From: Bacteroidota bacterium
GTDB lineage: Bacteria; Bacteroidota; Ignavibacteria; Kapaibacteriales; UBA2268
DNA length: 64,000 nucleotides
NCBI GenBank assembly: GCA_004322215.1
Contig: SCSM01000027.1
Span: 1 to 64,000 of the forward strand
Reading direction: 5' to 3'
Under the pieces are notes generated by a model, which searched no databases, was not told the origin of the DNA, and saw only the letters and a program-made list of their open reading frames with translations. Position 1 is the first letter of the stretch. Each line of letters starts with the position of its first letter. Below are positions 62,425 through 64,000 of this stretch, one piece after another. Made by a program: the position numbers and the translations under genes.

Positions 62425-64000
62425 ATGGTAATGAATCCAAAAGACCTCTTTAATGGTGTAGATATAGATAAAATCATTAACGACCCGGATTTCAAGGAAG
62501 ACAGTGTCAGAGAGGTTTTTGTATTGCCAATATTGAAAGAGTTAGGATATCATCAAAAGGATATAACCAGAAGCAAAACATTGAAACACCCTTTCTTAAA
62601 AGTAGGAACAAAGAAAATACCGATTACACAAGTCCCTGATTACCTAATAAAAGTTGAGAATAGCTATGCCTGGGTATTAGATGCAAAATCACCACGTGAA
62701 AGTGTTACCGAACCTGATAATATCGAACAGGTTTTTTCTTATGCCATGCATCCTGAAGTCAGAAGCACTTATTTTGCATTATGTAATGGGATAGAATTTG
62801 CACTATATCGAATTGGTTATTCAAATGAACCTGTTTTGCATTTTTCGATGGTTGAAATTGAACATTACTGGGAAAAATTAAAACAATTTTTATCACCTGA
62901 GAGTTTTCAGGTTGGAAAATTAATTACTTATGATACTACATCTGCAACAGCAAAACCGATAGGTTTTGATTACGGCACAAGGCCTCTACTCGAAGAAATT
63001 CCGGTAAGAAAACAAGCGGCAAAAAGACACTTTGGAGTTCATGGGTATTTTACAAAACAAAGTTGGAATGTTGTTGCAACATATATCAGGAACTTTTCAA
63101 AACCGGGAGATTTGGTATTGGACCCATTCGGCGGAAGCGGCATAACTGCTATCGAAGCGATGATGAATGACAGGAAAGCTATTCATATTGATATTAATCC
63201 ATTAACAGAGTTTATTATAAATTCTTTGATTTCACCGGTTGATTTTGAGGAATTAGGTATTGCATTCGATAAAGTAATTAAAGCCTTTGAAAAACAAAAG
63301 CCAAAAAATAAAACAGATTATTATGAAATATTAAGAAAATATAAATATCCTCAAAACATAACTTTGCCAAAAAGTTCAGATGTTGACAAATTAGAATTTT
63401 TATTTACAACAAAACAATTAGCACATTTAGCATTATTGAAAGCTATAATTAAAAAAGAAAAAAATAAAAGTATCAGAAACACTTTATTGTTGGCTTTTTC
63501 AAGCAGTTTAAATAAGTACAATAAAACTTTTCATTATACTAGGAGCGAAGGTGGTGGAGATAGCGGTCCTTTTAGATATTACAGGTATAGAATAGCTCCA
63601 AATCCTGGAAAATTAGAATTAGAGCGAATTTTTAAAATTAAATTTAATAAAATATTTTTTGCAAAAAAAGATGTTAAAATTAAGATAAATAAACATACCA
63701 TTGAAAATATTAAAGTTGTTAAAGGAACAGCTACTGATTTAAGCTGGATACCTTCCGAAAGTGTTGATTATATATATACAGACCCGCCTTATGGTAGTAA
63801 AATTCCATATTTGGACTTGTCAACCATGTGGAACTCTTGGCTTGATTTAGATGTTACTGATGAGGATTATAAACTCGAAGCAATCGAAGGCGGAGAACAT
63901 AATAAAACAAAATCAGATTATAATCATTTGATTTCGAAATCAATAGAAGAAATGTTCAGAGTTTTGAAATTCGACAGATGGATGTCATTTGTATTTGCAC
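62425..64000 (+). CDS. Putative nuclease-methyltransferase fusion (type IIG-like), 3' part missing
   Basis: An ATG at 62425 opens 525 codons without a stop to the window edge. The N-terminal domain looks like the HsdR-type nuclease: PDYLIKVENSYAWVLDAKSPRE places Asp72, Asp86 and Lys88 as a PD-(D/E)XK triad, followed by QVFSYAMHPEVRSTYFALCNGIEFALYRIG as in HSDR_N proteins. From about residue 220 it is an amino-methyltransferase: SAM motif I DPFGGSG (233-239) and catalytic motif IV TDPPYGS (Asp453). The long gap between motifs probably holds target recognition. Restriction and modification in one chain is the likely reading. Confidence 0.82.
   Translation, partial: MVMNPKDLFNGVDIDKIINDPDFKEDSVREVFVLPILKELGYHQKDITRSKTLKHPFLKVGTKKIPITQVPDYLIKVENSYAWVLDAKSPRESVTEPDNIEQVFSYAMHPEVRSTYFALCNGIEFALYRIGYSNEPVLHFSMVEIEHYWEKLKQFLSPESFQVGKLITYDTTSATAKPIGFDYGTRPLLEEIPVRKQAAKRHFGVHGYFTKQSWNVVATYIRNFSKPGDLVLDPFGGSGITAIEAMMNDRKAIHIDINPLTEFIINSLISPVDFEELGIAFDKVIKAFEKQKPKNKTDYYEILRKYKYPQNITLPKSSDVDKLEFLFTTKQLAHLALLKAIIKKEKNKSIRNTLLLAFSSSLNKYNKTFHYTRSEGGGDSGPFRYYRYRIAPNPGKLELERIFKIKFNKIFFAKKDVKIKINKHTIENIKVVKGTATDLSWIPSESVDYIYTDPPYGSKIPYLDLSTMWNSWLDLDVTDEDYKLEAIEGGEHNKTKSDYNHLISKSIEEMFRVLKFDRWMSFVFA

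Overview
The window looks like a chromosomal stretch of an AT-rich, non-photosynthetic member of the Bacteroidota / Chlorobiota / Ignavibacteriota / Kapabacteria group; this placement is inference. The evidence is: at least six secreted proteins ending in a type IX secretion (T9SS) type A sorting domain, a Gram-negative lipid A pathway (lpxB, lpxK), a single-chain methylmalonyl-CoA mutase with its MeaB chaperone, an ECF sigma/anti-sigma operon, and scattered Bacteroidota-like TAnnTTTG promoter boxes. No rRNA or tRNA gene, CRISPR array, transposase or prophage was recognised.

Layout. 1-2551: a partial, very Tyr/Gly/Trp-rich secreted protein and a small membrane protein. 2632-4398: aspS. 4578-10968: surface-polysaccharide glycosyltransferases (two GT9, one GT22-like membrane enzyme, two GT2 and one StrF-like). 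11043-11423: rplS with its terminator. 11526-11624: three 33-bp phased repeats ahead of the methylmalonyl-CoA mutase gene. 11715-16857: mutB and meaB, separated by a RelE/ParE-type toxin-antitoxin pair and a kelch T9SS protein. 17055-21342: rdgB, lpxB, a DUF374 acyltransferase, lpxK and a lipoprotein class I amidotransferase, with two copies of a ~130-bp fold-back repeat. 21579-23688: an M23 peptidase, a UmuD-like S24 protein and two unknowns. 23828-26461: murF-mraY, where the usual mur order stops.

26462-29249 is the most accessory-looking part: a repeat-rich non-coding stretch, a decayed copy of the mraY 3' end, a 56-aa ORF, and two AT-rich genes, one carrying a PD-(D/E)XK nuclease motif and one unrecognised. 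This is the best candidate for an undescribed (possibly defence) cassette. 29478-32991: a sugar nucleotidyltransferase, then metK-ahcY. 33415-38442: T9SS proteins, a DUF1573 protein and an acyl-CoA dehydrogenase. 38632-44634: a DUF255 protein, a PIN toxin-antitoxin pair, a YeiH-type transporter with a small membrane partner, a third fold-back repeat and prfA. 44800-47117: hicBA, a T9SS protein and a CopG-like/DUF2283 pair. 47263-49473: siroheme genes including a CobA-HemD fusion. 49511-53748: glutamine cyclotransferase, rsgA-mnmE and a response regulator. 53875-56797: a T9SS penicillin acylase and a MNT/HEPN pair. 57094-62300: ECF sigma factor, an unusual long anti-sigma protein, a lipoprotein and a large T9SS surface protein. 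62425-end: a partial nuclease-methyltransferase fusion of restriction-modification type.

Core functions (translation, peptidoglycan, lipid A, SAM cycle, propionyl-CoA metabolism, siroheme) are interleaved with small mobile-type units: five toxin-antitoxin modules, three fold-back repeats and T9SS cargo genes. Where a start differs from the longest open frame it was chosen from ribosome-binding sites, family length or an overlapping terminator, as stated in the entries.
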